A stretch of 64,000 nucleotides of DNA from Bacillus shivajii. GTDB lineage: Bacteria; Bacillota; Bacilli; Bacillales; Salisediminibacteriaceae. Under the pieces are notes generated by a model, which saw only the letters and a list, made by a program, of their open reading frames with translations, searched no databases and had not been told where the DNA came from. The stretch covers positions 1,674,001 through 1,738,000 of the forward strand of contig NZ_CP084703.1 in the NCBI RefSeq assembly GCF_020519665.1, in the 5' to 3' direction. Positions 9,407-18,869 of this stretch are shown in pieces (within the stretch, counting starts at the first letter, position 1; every line of letters begins with the position of its first letter). Both the position numbers and the translations under genes were made by a program.

Positions 9407-9445
9407 GGGCTGTCTTTAAATAATTAAAGAACAGCCCAAAATTTT
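9407..9445. terminator. Bidirectional terminator, sodF / DUF421 gene
   Basis: GGGCTGTCTTTAA pairs with TTAAAGAACAGCCC; an A run precedes it and AAAATTTTT follows. It separates convergent genes. Confidence 0.85.
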
Positions 9446-10176
9446 TATAACTGCAAGTACTTAATAAAAGGATCATGGTTTAATTGTAAATATAAAGGTT
9501 GATCCTTTGTCCATTCACCAACGATGACATACTCAACGCGAATTCCGTTACTTTCCAAGTGGTTGATAATTCTTTCTTTCGGGTAAGGCATTTGTTGAAG
9601 ATTATCCTCTACCCACTCCCCGTCTGTAATGAATGTCATCGGTAATGGAGTCTGTTCGGGTGCAAGGTTCAGATCATTTCTTGTTGTACTTTGATAAGGA
9701 CTCTTTTTTAAAACATTAATTGTTCCATTAGCTTCTAAAATGGCATATTCAACTTCTTGTAAGGAGAACACGTCTTTATTACGTAGTAAATTTTGAAGTT
9801 GATTGATGTCTAAACGATTCTTTTTCAGCTCACTCCTATCAATTTTTCCTTTGCGAATCACAATAGCTGGTTTCCCTTCTAAAAAACTACGCGTTCTTTT
9901 CCACTTTTGTGTAATGATCTCCACAACTGATATTAATGTTCCCCATAAAGAAACGGCGTATAAAACGTAATGAACACCTATTTCTTTATCGTAAATGGCA
10001 TTACCGACAAGTTCTCCTAATACTAACGCAGAGATAAAGTCAAAAGGTGTTAGCTGTGAAATTTGTGTTTTTCCTAAAATTTTCGTCAATATAAGTAAGG
10101 CAATAAATCCGATTAGAAGTTCGATCGATAAGGCTGCAAAATTCGTATTCAAAGGTAACCCACCTTTTGTTAACAT
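9445..10176 (-). CDS. DUF421 family membrane protein
   Basis: A 243-residue protein with three predicted membrane segments in the first 90 residues (starting LLIGFIALLILTKILGKT) and a soluble DUF421 domain after. LEGKPAIVIRKGKID and EVEYAILEANGTINV are family blocks. B. subtilis has several paralogues (YetF, YdfS, YkjA type); the role is not firmly known. A second paralogue lies at 12277-12996 in this window. Its 5' end faces MITE copy B. Confidence 0.85.
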   Translation of the reverse strand: MLTKGGLPLNTNFAALSIELLIGFIALLILTKILGKTQISQLTPFDFISALVLGELVGNAIYDKEIGVHYVLYAVSLWGTLISVVEIITQKWKRTRSFLEGKPAIVIRKGKIDRSELKKNRLDINQLQNLLRNKDVFSLQEVEYAILEANGTINVLKKSPYQSTTRNDLNLAPEQTPLPMTFITDGEWVEDNLQQMPYPKERIINHLESNGIRVEYVIVGEWTKDQPLYLQLNHDPFIKYLQL

Positions 10177-10219
10177 TTCCTTATATTAAGATGGACATTT
10201 TTGGATACGTTTATGAATT

Positions 10220-10729
10220 GAATCAATTTCATAATTACTTTTTTGCGGAGTGAAACGAATGATATTATAAATATTTCAATATACGTTTTATTTGGGAGTG
10301 AACGTAACAAAAGACGGCGACTCCCAGAGGATCAGCGACGAGCAATACTTCTTCGAACTGCTTCGAGCTGCGACGAGTAACCGCAGGAGCAACGACGAGC
10401 AATACTTCTTCGAACTACTTCGAGCTGCGACGAGTAACCGCAGGAGCAACGACGAGCAATACTTCTTCGAACTACTTCGAGCTGCGACGAGTAACCGCAG
10501 GAGCACTGTTTATCTGTGACGAGTAATCGCAGGAACACTGTTTATCTGCGACGAGTAACCGCAGGAGCACTCTTTACCTGCGACGAGCAAGCGTAGTGGC
10601 GCAGGAGCAACGAGCTGAAGATCCACTTAGGCGAAGAGTTGTCGAGCCTAAGGAAAGCGTCCGTCTGAAGTGAAGTTCACGCTCATCATTTGGTATTTCG
10701 CATCTTATTTTGAGTTATCAAATTGATTC
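10220..10729 (+). mobile_element. MITE-like element copy B (expanded 57-bp tandem)
   Basis: A 510-bp copy with a perfect left end GAATCAATTTCATAA, a right end with one change (TTATCAAATTGATTC), and an exact AATT duplication (10216-10219 and 10730-10733). The core holds a 57-bp unit repeated three times (about 10339-10506), each containing a GACGAGCAATACTTCTTCGA block and a CTGCG..CGCAG hairpin, then the usual 32-bp units. Its right terminus provides GA of the stop codon of the gene at 10728-11246. Confidence 0.92.
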
Positions 10730-11246
10730 AATTATCAAAGATGTGTTGTAAATGATCGTTTAATCTTTTTGTAAGTTGTTTAGATGCATAAATTACTTTT
10801 GCTGACTCTGACTGAGGATCATCTTCACTGCCACGAAAAACAGTACGGACATTTTCATCCTTTGTTAACCAATATTTCTGTAAATAAGACTGATACTCTC
10901 TCCAGAACGCATCAATTGCTTGTATTTGATTCTCGTTGTACACAACAAAAAGTTCATCGTTTGTTACGGACAACCTCTTTGGAGATAGTTCAATTTCTTT
11001 TTTATGTAATTGATGAGTTTGTTTCTGTACGGCATTCCTTACTTGCATACATTGAAGTTCAACTGTTCTTTGCACCTCTTCTTGCCAACTAGTTGTATCT
11101 GTTGGGCTATGGTTATCATCATGATGTTCATCTTTTAGATTCTTTTTAATATAGAGGATCGCTTTTTTCAGACGAAACAAATACAAAATGATGACAGTTT
11201 GAGACAATAATACAAAAATGATCCCTAGTAAAAGGTATAATTCCAT
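10728..11246 (-). CDS. Membrane-anchored hypothetical protein
   Basis: A 172-residue protein I do not recognise. One N-terminal membrane segment (residues 2-24, LYLLLGIIFVLLSQTVIILYLF) is followed by a charged cytoplasmic or coiled region with two Cys-free halves. The stop codon TGA spans the junction with MITE copy B. If the element is removed, the frame continues AAT TCA TAA, so the insertion cost one serine. Divergently transcribed from the spore lipoprotein gene at 11374, so expression in sporulation is possible but unproven. Confidence 0.75.
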   Translation of the reverse strand: MELYLLLGIIFVLLSQTVIILYLFRLKKAILYIKKNLKDEHHDDNHSPTDTTSWQEEVQRTVELQCMQVRNAVQKQTHQLHKKEIELSPKRLSVTNDELFVVYNENQIQAIDAFWREYQSYLQKYWLTKDENVRTVFRGSEDDPQSESAKVIYASKQLTKRLNDHLQHIFDN

Positions 11247-11314
11247 ACATGTATTCTCCTTTAAGGCACGTCATTCTCTTTGTGCTTGCTTTTCGTTTTT
11301 TTCATCGCCTCTTA

Positions 11315-11345
11315 AGTATAAATAAACCCGTGTATTTAAATACTA
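11315..11345 (+). promoter_or_regulatory. Candidate sigma-G promoter
   Basis: AGTATA at 11315-11320 and AATACTA at 11339-11345, separated by 18 bp, resemble the forespore sigma-G consensus (GnATR, CATnHTA). It lies just before a YhcN-type lipoprotein and spoVAE, families normally expressed in the forespore. Motif match only. Confidence 0.42.
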
Positions 11346-11373
11346 ACTCTAAACGAGAAGGAGGCGAACTTTT

Positions 11374-11826
11374 ATGTTTCGTTTATTAAAGATATGTTTG
11401 CTTCTATTGATGATAGTACCGATGTTCATAGGCTGTCAAACAGTGGATGAAGAGCAATATGAAGGTAGTGGAATGATCGCTCTACATAATAAGGAATTTC
11501 AAGATTTTAAAAATAAAGCAGACGGAGCGAAAAGGGAAGTACGACAGATGGAACAAGTTGACAGAGTTCGTGCTGTAGCAATTGATAATGATATTTATGT
11601 CGGGTTAGCTGTAAGTGGTTTTGACCGTTTTTTCTTAAAAGATATTCGCAAAAGTGCACAAGATCAGGTTAAAAAGAAGTATAAAAAAGAGAACGTTCAT
11701 GTATCAACAGACCGTAAAATTGAAATGGAATTAGAAGATATTGAACGTGAGCTGCATACAAAGAATATGAGTAAAGATCAATTAAGGAAAAAGCTTGATA
11801 AGGTCGAAGAAGATATGAAAGGGTAG
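11374..11826 (+). CDS. YhcN/YlaJ-family sporulation lipoprotein
   Basis: A 150-residue lipoprotein with signal peptide and lipobox ending at Cys21 (MIVPMFIGCQ), matching the YhcN/YlaJ spore lipoprotein family in size and in the central RVRAVAIDNDIYVGLAV strand pair. The C-terminal third is a highly charged helix. Homologues are inner spore membrane proteins with roles in germination or outgrowth. It lies 13 bp before spoVAE, so the two form a small operon. Confidence 0.8.
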   Translation: MFRLLKICLLLLMIVPMFIGCQTVDEEQYEGSGMIALHNKEFQDFKNKADGAKREVRQMEQVDRVRAVAIDNDIYVGLAVSGFDRFFLKDIRKSAQDQVKKKYKKENVHVSTDRKIEMELEDIERELHTKNMSKDQLRKKLDKVEEDMKG

Positions 11827-11838
11827 AGGTGGTGTCTC

Positions 11839-12189
11839 ATGAGTTTCTTTTGGGCATTTGTCGTAGGGGGACTAATTTGTGTCATAGGACAACTATTAAT
11901 GGATGGAATGAAACTAACGCCAGCTCATACGATGAGCGCACTTGTCGTGTCAGGTGCTGTCTTAGATGGTGTCGGTTTATATGAGCCACTTATCGACTTT
12001 GCTGGTGCGGGCGCAACTGTACCGATCACAAGCTTCGGAAATGCGTTAGTTCATGGTGCGATTGCTGAAGCTGAACAGCATGGTATTATTGGCATAATGA
12101 CTGGAATATTTGAAGTAACTAGTGCGGGTATTTCTGCAGCGATTATATTCAGTTTTTTAGCTGCACTTATATTTAAACCTAAAGGGTAA
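11839..12189 (+). CDS. spoVAE: Stage V sporulation protein AE
   Basis: A 116-residue, almost wholly hydrophobic protein with three or four membrane segments, matching SpoVAE (the SpoVAEb form). [20 protein letters not shown] and [11 protein letters not shown] are typical. SpoVA proteins form the channel for dipicolinic acid uptake in sporulation and release in germination. The usual partners spoVAC and spoVAD are not adjacent here, so this may be part of a separate or partial spoVA cluster. Confidence 0.85.
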   Translation: MSFFWAFVVGGLICVIGQLLMDGMKLTPAHTMSALVVSGAVLDGVGLYEPLIDFAGAGATVPITSFGNALVHGAIAEAEQHGIIGIMTGIFEVTSAGISAAIIFSFLAALIFKPKG

Positions 12190-12216
12190 AAGCCATCATA
12201 AAATTGATGGCTTTAT
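12189..12216 (+). terminator. Terminator of spoVAE
   Basis: AAGCCATC pairs with GATGGCTT across an A/T loop, followed by a short T-rich stretch. Confidence 0.7.
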
Positions 12217-12276
12217 GCAATTAGTTTTACCTTAAATAAGTGGCGACTAGCTGAATAAAGGAGAACGATTTTTCGT

Positions 12277-12996
12277 TTAATGGTAAAACAAAGGTCCACT
12301 CTCTTTTTCATTTTTTAAAGAAAGGTGAATCTCACCTGCATCGTTAAGGCTTGCGAATAATACTTCTTCTGTTTTTGAAATATTCCTGTTTAATAGTTCA
12401 TAGTGTAGCCACTTTACATCTTTACCAAGCCTCTTTAATACGTCAGAATGAACTTTCCCTTCAATAATAATAGGATATGCTAAGCTTGAAGATTTTTTCT
12501 TAATGATTAAATCTTCAATTGTTATTTCGGACTTTTCATTTTTTTTATGGATGGACAGTTTTCCGTTAGCCTCCACGATCCCTAGTTTTACTTCACTTAA
12601 ATTAAAAAACCCTTTTTCACGGAGCATCTGTAGTATGTTATCAATCGTAAATCGTATGGATTGGAGATTATGATAAATAAGACTCCCATCTTTTATAACG
12701 ACTGTTGGTTCAAAGGTAACTTTTCTACCAAATGCTCGGTATTTTGTAGCTAAATACGAAATGAGGCGTTGTAAAACGGCAATTGCAATAATCGCAACGA
12801 CCGTATGAAAATGCTGAACGTTAGGGTCTGCAATATCAGCACCAGTAACAGAGGCCAGTGTAATAATGATTAAAAAATCAAAGACAGGTATTTCTCCGAT
12901 CGTTCGTTTCCCCATGAATAATGTAACGAAAAGTAATAAAGGCAGTATTGTTACAACTCGCAAGATTACAATGAAAATTTCTTGTGGTAACTCCAT
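12277..12996 (-). CDS. DUF421 family membrane protein (second paralogue)
   Basis: A 239-residue paralogue of the protein at 9445-10176. Membrane segments cover about residues 8-85, followed by a soluble domain with EPTVVIKDGSLIYHNLQSIR and LGIVEANGKLSIHKK. DUF421 proteins are often found next to spoVA genes in Bacillus, which fits the spoVAE neighbour on the opposite strand. It is divergent from dacB. Confidence 0.85.
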   Translation of the reverse strand: MELPQEIFIVILRVVTILPLLLFVTLFMGKRTIGEIPVFDFLIIITLASVTGADIADPNVQHFHTVVAIIAIAVLQRLISYLATKYRAFGRKVTFEPTVVIKDGSLIYHNLQSIRFTIDNILQMLREKGFFNLSEVKLGIVEANGKLSIHKKNEKSEITIEDLIIKKKSSSLAYPIIIEGKVHSDVLKRLGKDVKWLHYELLNRNISKTEEVLFASLNDAGEIHLSLKNEKESGPLFYH

Positions 12997-13113
12997 TTGC
13001 TATCCCCTTTTCCATACTCCTTCGTCTTTATAATTCACAATGTTTTACAGCTTATTCATCCCATATTGTCAGAAAGGTACTAATTGTTCTATCGTCTATC
13101 AATCATGAAATAG

Positions 13114-13141
13114 ACATAACATGATTAGACGAGCATAGACT
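13114..13141 (+). promoter_or_regulatory. Possible sigma-E promoter of dacB-spmAB
   Basis: ACATAAC at 13114-13120 and CATAGACT at 13134-13141, 13 bp apart, loosely resemble the mother-cell sigma-E consensus. The B. subtilis dacB operon is sigma-E dependent. The match is weak. Confidence 0.3.
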
Positions 13142-13208
13142 TGTACTACATGGTTGCTTTCAATGCAATCAGAGAAAACGATAATAAAGACAAAGAGTGG
13201 AGGCAGAC

Positions 13209-14357
13209 ATGAGAAGAAAGAGCATTTATATAATAATTACATGTTTTATGTTATTCCAATTAACAACAACAAATATTTATGCGGAAGAATACCCAGGTAA
13301 TGTGTCTGCGGTAGGTGCAATTTTGATGGAACAAGAAAGTGGCAGGGTGTTGTATGAAAAAGACGCACATCAGCCAATGAGAATAGCTAGTATTACTAAG
13401 ATCATGACAGCAATTTTAGCGATAGAATCAGGGGAAATGGATGAAAAGGTGAAAGTGTCTGCAAATGCTGAAGGTACAGAAGGCTCATCGATCTATTTAA
13501 CTGCTGGTGAAAAAATAAAACTTGAGGATTTAGTTTACGGATTGATGCTTCGATCAGGTAATGATGCAGCAGTAGCAATTGCAGAACACGTTGGAGGCAG
13601 CTTAGAAGGTTTCGTATTTATGATGGAGGAAAAAAGAAGAGAGCTTGGGATGACAAACTCAGCCTTTGCAAATCCGCATGGCCTAGATGATCATGAAGAG
13701 CATTATTCAACGGCATATGATATGGCGGTTTTAACAAAGTATGCGATGGAAAATCCTCAGTTTCGCGAGATATCAGGTACTAAAACTTATAGATCAGAAG
13801 CGGATGGAAGATATCGCGTTTTTAATAACAAAAACCGATTACTAACTCAACTATATAAACACTCAACCGGTGGTAAGACAGGTTATACGAAAAGAGCGAA
13901 AAGAACGCTCGTATCTACTGCGACGAAAGATGATATGGATTTAATTACAGTAACAATTAACGCGCCTAGTGACTGGCATGATCACATGAATTTATTTGAA
14001 TGGGGATTTAATACATTTGACGTTCGCGAGCTCGTGAAAGAAGGAAAAGTTGAGCGTGTAAAAGACGCTTATTATAAGGATAAACTACTCGCTGAATACA
14101 GTTTTGAATATCCCATTGCAGAAACAGAAATTGATAACATTGATACTCGCCTCTTGCTATATAAACCACCTGCAGATGATCGTTGGTTACGAGAGGGGCA
14201 CCCATACCCTATAGGCACATATCAAATTGAGATTTCCGGAGAGGTTATAGGAGTCGTTCCGTTAAAATACCTTGAGGATAAAACAGAAGAAAAGTCTTTT
14301 TTTCAAAAGTGGAAAGATAAAATATTTATGATAACCGGTGTGAAAGCAAATGGTTAA
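13209..14357 (+). CDS. dacB: Sporulation D-alanyl-D-alanine carboxypeptidase (PBP5*)
   Basis: A 382-residue low-molecular-weight penicillin-binding protein that trims the D-Ala of spore cortex stem peptides. It has a signal peptide ending near IYA25, catalytic motifs SITK (Ser61, Lys64), SGN (116-118) and KTG (223-225), and a C-terminal beta domain. The ATG at 13209 is chosen because GTGGAGG at 13197-13203 is its ribosome-binding site; the GTG in that site opens the longer frame. The length equals B. subtilis DacB and the dacB-spmA-spmB order is conserved. It overlaps spmA by 8 bp. Confidence 0.94.
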   Translation: MRRKSIYIIITCFMLFQLTTTNIYAEEYPGNVSAVGAILMEQESGRVLYEKDAHQPMRIASITKIMTAILAIESGEMDEKVKVSANAEGTEGSSIYLTAGEKIKLEDLVYGLMLRSGNDAAVAIAEHVGGSLEGFVFMMEEKRRELGMTNSAFANPHGLDDHEEHYSTAYDMAVLTKYAMENPQFREISGTKTYRSEADGRYRVFNNKNRLLTQLYKHSTGGKTGYTKRAKRTLVSTATKDDMDLITVTINAPSDWHDHMNLFEWGFNTFDVRELVKEGKVERVKDAYYKDKLLAEYSFEYPIAETEIDNIDTRLLLYKPPADDRWLREGHPYPIGTYQIEISGEVIGVVPLKYLEDKTEEKSFFQKWKDKIFMITGVKANG

Positions 14358-14940
14358 CCTTATATGGATTTCTTTATTTTTAATCGGGTTTATTTTTGCA
14401 GCAATTAATGGAACGATGGATAAGGTGAATGAGGGGATATTTGAGGGAGCAAAAGAGGCCGTTATGATTTGTATCGGCCTCATCAGTGTTTTGACCTTTT
14501 GGCTTGGTTTAATGCGTATTGCTGAAAAAGCAGGCTTATTACGGGCATTAAGTAGACTGATGCAACCGATCATTACAAGGCTTTTTCCAGAGGTTCCTAA
14601 AGATCATCCAGCAATGGGTTATATATTATCGAACATAAGTGCAAATTTGTTTGGCTTAGGTAATGCTGCCACACCAATGGGGATTAAGGCTATGGAAGAG
14701 TTAAAACGGCTAAATGGTGGGAGAAGTGAAGCAAGCCGTTCGATGATTACTTTGCTTGCGATTAACACAGCTAGTATTACATTAATTCCTACTACTGTCA
14801 TTTCAATCAGAATGCAATACGGTTCTGTCTCACCGACTGAAATTGTTGGGACAACCATATTAGCAACAACATGTTCAACAATTGGTGCTCTTCTTGTAGA
14901 CCGTTACTTTTATTACCGCCGAATGCGCAGAAGGACGTGA
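14350..14940 (+). CDS. spmA: Spore maturation protein A
   Basis: A 196-residue integral membrane protein of the nucleoside-recognition (Gate) family, needed with SpmB for spore core dehydration and heat resistance. NISANLFGLGNAATPMGIKAME is the family block. Translation starts inside the end of dacB (ATGGTTAA overlap), so the pair is coupled. The transported substrate is unknown. Confidence 0.93.
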   Translation: MVNLIWISLFLIGFIFAAINGTMDKVNEGIFEGAKEAVMICIGLISVLTFWLGLMRIAEKAGLLRALSRLMQPIITRLFPEVPKDHPAMGYILSNISANLFGLGNAATPMGIKAMEELKRLNGGRSEASRSMITLLAINTASITLIPTTVISIRMQYGSVSPTEIVGTTILATTCSTIGALLVDRYFYYRRMRRRT

Positions 14941-14945
14941 CATAA

Positions 14946-15476
14946 ATGGAATGGGTGACGACAATTTCCATATGGATCATCCCTTCAGTGATTGCTCTAA
15001 TCTTAGTTGCAGGTACATTAAAAAAAGTACCTACGTATGAAACGTTTGTCGATGGAGCAAAAGAAGGGATTCAAATGTCTTTTTCTATCATTCCATATTT
15101 AGTAGGGATGCTAGTAGCAATTACCGTTTTTAGAGAATCTGGTGCGATGGAATTTTTTATCTCATTATTTAAACCAGCTTTACATGCATTAGGTGTTCCT
15201 TCAGAAATCGTCCCACTTGCTATGATTCGGCCTCTATCTGGTACAGGGGCATTAGGAATGACGAGTGATTTAATTGCTACTCACGGACCTGATTCTTTTA
15301 TTGGAAGGTTAGCGTCTACAATGCAAGGGAGCACTGATACAACGTTTTATGTATTAACTGTTTACTTTGGCGCTGTTGGGATAAAGAAAATGGGAGACGC
15401 TTTAAAGGTCGGTTTATTAGCTGATATCATTGGGGTTATTAGTTCAATTGTCATTGTAACTTTAGTGTTTATGTAA
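14946..15476 (+). CDS. spmB: Spore maturation protein B
   Basis: A 176-residue membrane protein partner of SpmA, 5 bp downstream of it. The Gate-domain motif IRPLSGTGALGMTSDL and the GSTDTTFYVLTVYFGAVG segment are conserved. It is the last gene of the dacB operon. Between spmB and rluB (15477-15835) there is a hairpin and A/T-rich DNA, with no convincing gene. Confidence 0.93.
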   Translation: MEWVTTISIWIIPSVIALILVAGTLKKVPTYETFVDGAKEGIQMSFSIIPYLVGMLVAITVFRESGAMEFFISLFKPALHALGVPSEIVPLAMIRPLSGTGALGMTSDLIATHGPDSFIGRLASTMQGSTDTTFYVLTVYFGAVGIKKMGDALKVGLLADIIGVISSIVIVTLVFM

Positions 15477-15562
15477 GTAGTATAAAGTTTTGTTAGGCTA
15501 AAAATTATTGTAGCGGAAGAAATGACAGACAATATCATAGGTATTAAAAATGTAACTAATAG

Positions 15563-15600
15563 ATGGTGCAGCAACCACCATTTATTGGTTTTTTTGTTTT
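15563..15600 (+). terminator. Terminator of dacB-spmAB
   Basis: ATGGTG/CACCAT and the alternative AACCA/TGGTT stem precede a run of seven T residues. Either fold would give an intrinsic terminator. Confidence 0.6.
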
Positions 15601-15835
15601 CTGACCGTTTTTGTATGCAGTTCTCACCTTTTCGACAAGGAATGAGGGTTTTGTATTGTTTAATTATAAAAAAAAAGATAAAATTAACGTTTGAAAGCAA
15701 ATTATGTTCGTCGACACTATTGAAGGGGTAGCTATTAAGGTTAAGTATTAATCAAGTCTTATTTATTGTCAGCTTATTTTGACCATTTAGGGTTCAAATG
15801 AAAGTATAAAAAAAGTATGTTTAAGAGGTGTACAC

Positions 15836-16555
15836 ATGGAACGATTGCAAAAAGTTATTGCTCAAGCAGGTATTACATCAAGAAGAAAAGCAGAACAATT
15901 GATCATTGAAGGTAAAGTACAAGTTAACGGAAAGACGGTTACAGAGTTAGGGACAAAAGTAGATACGAACCATGATGAAGTTGTTGTGAACGGGGTTCCT
16001 TTAGAAAAGGAAGAGCCTGTTTATTTTTTGCTGTATAAACCACAAGGTGTCATCTCTAGTGTGGATGATGATAAAGGGAGGAAAGTGGTTACAGACTTTA
16101 TTGAAACCGATCAACGAATATATCCGATAGGCCGTCTTGATTATGATACGTCTGGTTTACTATTACTAACGAATGATGGAGAGTTTGCAAACTTGCTTAT
16201 GCATCCGAAGTTTAAAATACAGAAAACCTATATTGCTAAAATTGAAGGAATTCCTGATCGTCAAGCACTTAAAAAGTTAGAAAAGGGAATTAAATTAGAT
16301 GATGGCAAAACAGCTCCTGCAAAAGCAAAGATGATTAAATCTGACCGTAAGAAAGGGACTTCTATCATTGAATTAACGATTCATGAAGGGAGAAATCGTC
16401 AAGTTCGCAGAATGTTTGATGCAATCGGATTTCCCGTAATGAAGCTAAAAAGAGAAAGGTACGGCTTCTTAAATCTTCACGGATTGAATGCGGGAGAGTA
16501 CAGAGTATTAAAGCCACATGAAGTGAAACAATTACGTGAACTAAGTGTCACATAA
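15836..16555 (+). CDS. rluB: 23S rRNA pseudouridine synthase (RluB type)
   Basis: A 239-residue RsuA/RluB-family enzyme. An N-terminal S4 RNA-binding domain (RLQKVIAQAGITSRRKAEQL) is followed by a catalytic domain with GRLDYDTSGLLLLTNDG, whose Asp attacks the target uridine; HEGRNRQVRRMFDAIG is also typical. It modifies U2605-type positions in 23S rRNA. The place between spmB and resA is conserved in Bacillus. Confidence 0.93.
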   Translation: MERLQKVIAQAGITSRRKAEQLIIEGKVQVNGKTVTELGTKVDTNHDEVVVNGVPLEKEEPVYFLLYKPQGVISSVDDDKGRKVVTDFIETDQRIYPIGRLDYDTSGLLLLTNDGEFANLLMHPKFKIQKTYIAKIEGIPDRQALKKLEKGIKLDDGKTAPAKAKMIKSDRKKGTSIIELTIHEGRNRQVRRMFDAIGFPVMKLKRERYGFLNLHGLNAGEYRVLKPHEVKQLRELSVT

Positions 16556-16643
16556 TTTTCAAATTTACCATTTGATCCATATGTAAACTATACCGGCATA
16601 GTGTTAACATAGTATTATTGAAATGTATAAATGGGGGAGAAGA

Positions 16644-17171
16644 ATGAAACAAAGAAGGTTAGTCATCCGGTCTGTCATTTTATTAGTGATGGTCATTGCG
16701 ATAGGTTATACATTTTATAGTCATTTTTCAGAAGAACGTGGTTTAGTCGATCAAGGTGACATTGCACCGAACTTTGTATTAAATGATCTTGACGGAAACC
16801 GTATTGAGCTCGCTGATTTACAAGGTAAGGGTGTATATGTAAACTTTTGGGCGACGTATTGCTCTTTTTGCCGTTCAAAAATGCAATATTTAAAAGACCA
16901 TTACGAAGACTTCAAAGAAAAAGGTGTTGAGATCATCGCAATAAATGTCGATGAGGCAACGTTACAAGTTCAAAGTCATACCGATAGGCATGAATTAAAC
17001 TACCCAATAGTCATTGATCGCGACATGCTAGTAAGTAATGCATATGGGGTTGTTAGTTTGCCAGCGACATTTTTAATTGATGAAAATGGAGAAGTGATTA
17101 AAAGGCAAATTGGTGCGAAAACAGAAGAACAAGTTGTAGAATCTCTTGAATCACTTGTTCCAAACAGCTAG
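16644..17171 (+). CDS. resA: Thiol-disulfide oxidoreductase ResA
   Basis: A 175-residue membrane-anchored thioredoxin-like protein that reduces apocytochrome c haem-binding cysteines outside the membrane. One N-terminal membrane segment (residues 9-25) precedes the thioredoxin fold. The active site is NFWATYCSFC with Cys73 and Cys76; B. subtilis ResA has WCEPC, so both the middle dipeptide and the preceding Trp differ. The ATG at 16644 has GGGGGAG upstream. First gene of resABC. Confidence 0.93.
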   Translation: MKQRRLVIRSVILLVMVIAIGYTFYSHFSEERGLVDQGDIAPNFVLNDLDGNRIELADLQGKGVYVNFWATYCSFCRSKMQYLKDHYEDFKEKGVEIIAINVDEATLQVQSHTDRHELNYPIVIDRDMLVSNAYGVVSLPATFLIDENGEVIKRQIGAKTEEQVVESLESLVPNS

Positions 17172-17183
17172 TGGGGGATTGAG

Positions 17184-18869
17184 ATGGATAATGTGAAGTG
17201 TGAATGTGGCCATGTGAACCCATATGGAACTTATTTATGTGAATCATGTGGTAAACCTTTAATAGAAGAAGAAGGTAATTTGGCTAACATGCGTTATGAA
17301 GGGGTTGCAAGACGCTCTCAGACGTATAAGCGCTCGATCGTAGATAAAATTTGGAACTTTTTCTCATCGGTAAAAGTAGGCATATGGATTATTGTTATCC
17401 TTTTAATAGCTTCAGCCTTAGGTACAGTATTCCCGCAAGAAATGTATATCCCTCCTGGAGAAAGGGCGACAATTTATTACGAACAAGAGTACGGAACCTT
17501 AGGGAAATTATATTATCAACTTGGGTTTCATAACTTATATAGCTCATGGTGGTACATGCTCTTAATAGCTTCATTAGGTGTTTCATTAGTCATTTGTAGC
17601 CTTGATCGAGTTGTACCATTATACCGAGCATTAAAAACACAAAGAATTACACGCCACACTGGTTTTTTGAAAAGGCAGCGACTTTTCAAAAAAACGGCTA
17701 AGGTAGATGGTGCAGATCAAGAAATTAAAAAAGCTGTACAAGTACTTAAAAGTAAAAAGTATAAAGTAAGAGAAGAAAACGGGAATATTCTTGCAGAAAA
17801 AGGGCGTTTCTCCCGTTGGGGTCCGTATGTGAACCATGTCGGATTAATTATCTTTTTAATTGGTGCAATGTTAAGGTTCTTCCCAGAAATGTATATAGAT
17901 GAGCACATTTGGGTGAGAGAAGGGGAAGAAGTCGTCGTTAAAGGAACAGACGGAGAGTACTTTCTTCGAAACAATGAATTTATCGTTGAGTATTATGATG
18001 AGGATGATGAAAGGTACCGTGATGCTTTTGAGAGAACAGGTCAACCTGTTGTAAAGACGTACCAAACATCGGCAACTTTACTAAAAAGGGAAGATAATGG
18101 CACAGTTGGTGCTGAAACGGAGCTTGAAGAAATTAAAGATTATGATATCCGTGTTAATGACCCATTAACTTTTGATGGCTTCGGTCTCTATCAAGTAGAT
18201 TATAAGCTCAATGAGTTATCACAATTTACATTTACGATTGAACCTACTGATGGAAATACAGATGTAGACTTATCAGAAGTTCGATTTGATGTCAATTTGT
18301 ATGATCCACAAGATGTTTATGAGTTTGATAATGGTTATCGAATTGAAATTATGGAGTACTTCCCAAATTTTTATATAAATGATGATCGTGAGCCGGATAC
18401 ATTAAATCGTATCCCGGATAATCCGCGTTTTATATTTGAAGTATTCCCGCCTGAACTCGACCCAGAAACAGATAGTGGTGAGCTTAGTTTCATAGGAATT
18501 CAAGTAAATGAGGAGCTCAATGGAGACAATGATTACCGTATCCGTATGGTTGATTTAGAAATGTTAAATGTGACAGCATTAACTGTTCGTAGAGACCGTA
18601 CGATCCCAATTATCATTGTTGGTGGAGTTATTTTTATGATTGGTTTAGTACAAGGTTCTTATTGGCACCACCGTAGAATTTGGCTTCAAAATCGAGATAA
18701 TGAAATTTGGCTAGCAGGTCATGCGAATAAGAACTGGCATGCGTTGAAAAATGACTTCGAAGCGATTTCGAAAGAAACATTCATTCCAGTGCCAGATGAT
18801 CAAGCCGATGAAGAGGATAACCGCAAGAGTGAAAAAGATGAGGTGAATAAGGATGGTTCAAGCAAGTAG
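17184..18869 (+). CDS. resB: Cytochrome c biogenesis protein ResB
   Basis: A 561-residue membrane protein, the Ccs1 subunit of the system II cytochrome c synthase. The first 26 residues contain a CxCG..CxxC zinc-ribbon-like motif. A membrane pair follows (VKVGIWIIVILLIASALGTV), then a further segment near residue 215, a large extracytoplasmic domain and a final segment near 475. A long acidic C-terminal tail ends the protein. It overlaps resC by 17 bp; resA-resB-resC form one unit. Confidence 0.95.
   Translation: MDNVKCECGHVNPYGTYLCESCGKPLIEEEGNLANMRYEGVARRSQTYKRSIVDKIWNFFSSVKVGIWIIVILLIASALGTVFPQEMYIPPGERATIYYEQEYGTLGKLYYQLGFHNLYSSWWYMLLIASLGVSLVICSLDRVVPLYRALKTQRITRHTGFLKRQRLFKKTAKVDGADQEIKKAVQVLKSKKYKVREENGNILAEKGRFSRWGPYVNHVGLIIFLIGAMLRFFPEMYIDEHIWVREGEEVVVKGTDGEYFLRNNEFIVEYYDEDDERYRDAFERTGQPVVKTYQTSATLLKREDNGTVGAETELEEIKDYDIRVNDPLTFDGFGLYQVDYKLNELSQFTFTIEPTDGNTDVDLSEVRFDVNLYDPQDVYEFDNGYRIEIMEYFPNFYINDDREPDTLNRIPDNPRFIFEVFPPELDPETDSGELSFIGIQVNEELNGDNDYRIRMVDLEMLNVTALTVRRDRTIPIIIVGGVIFMIGLVQGSYWHHRRIWLQNRDNEIWLAGHANKNWHALKNDFEAISKETFIPVPDDQADEEDNRKSEKDEVNKDGSSK

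Noticed and set aside
10339-10506. Tandem 57-bp repeats that could be taken for a CRISPR array
   Set aside because: The units are contiguous with no unique spacers, and no cas genes are present. They are an expansion within the MITE core.
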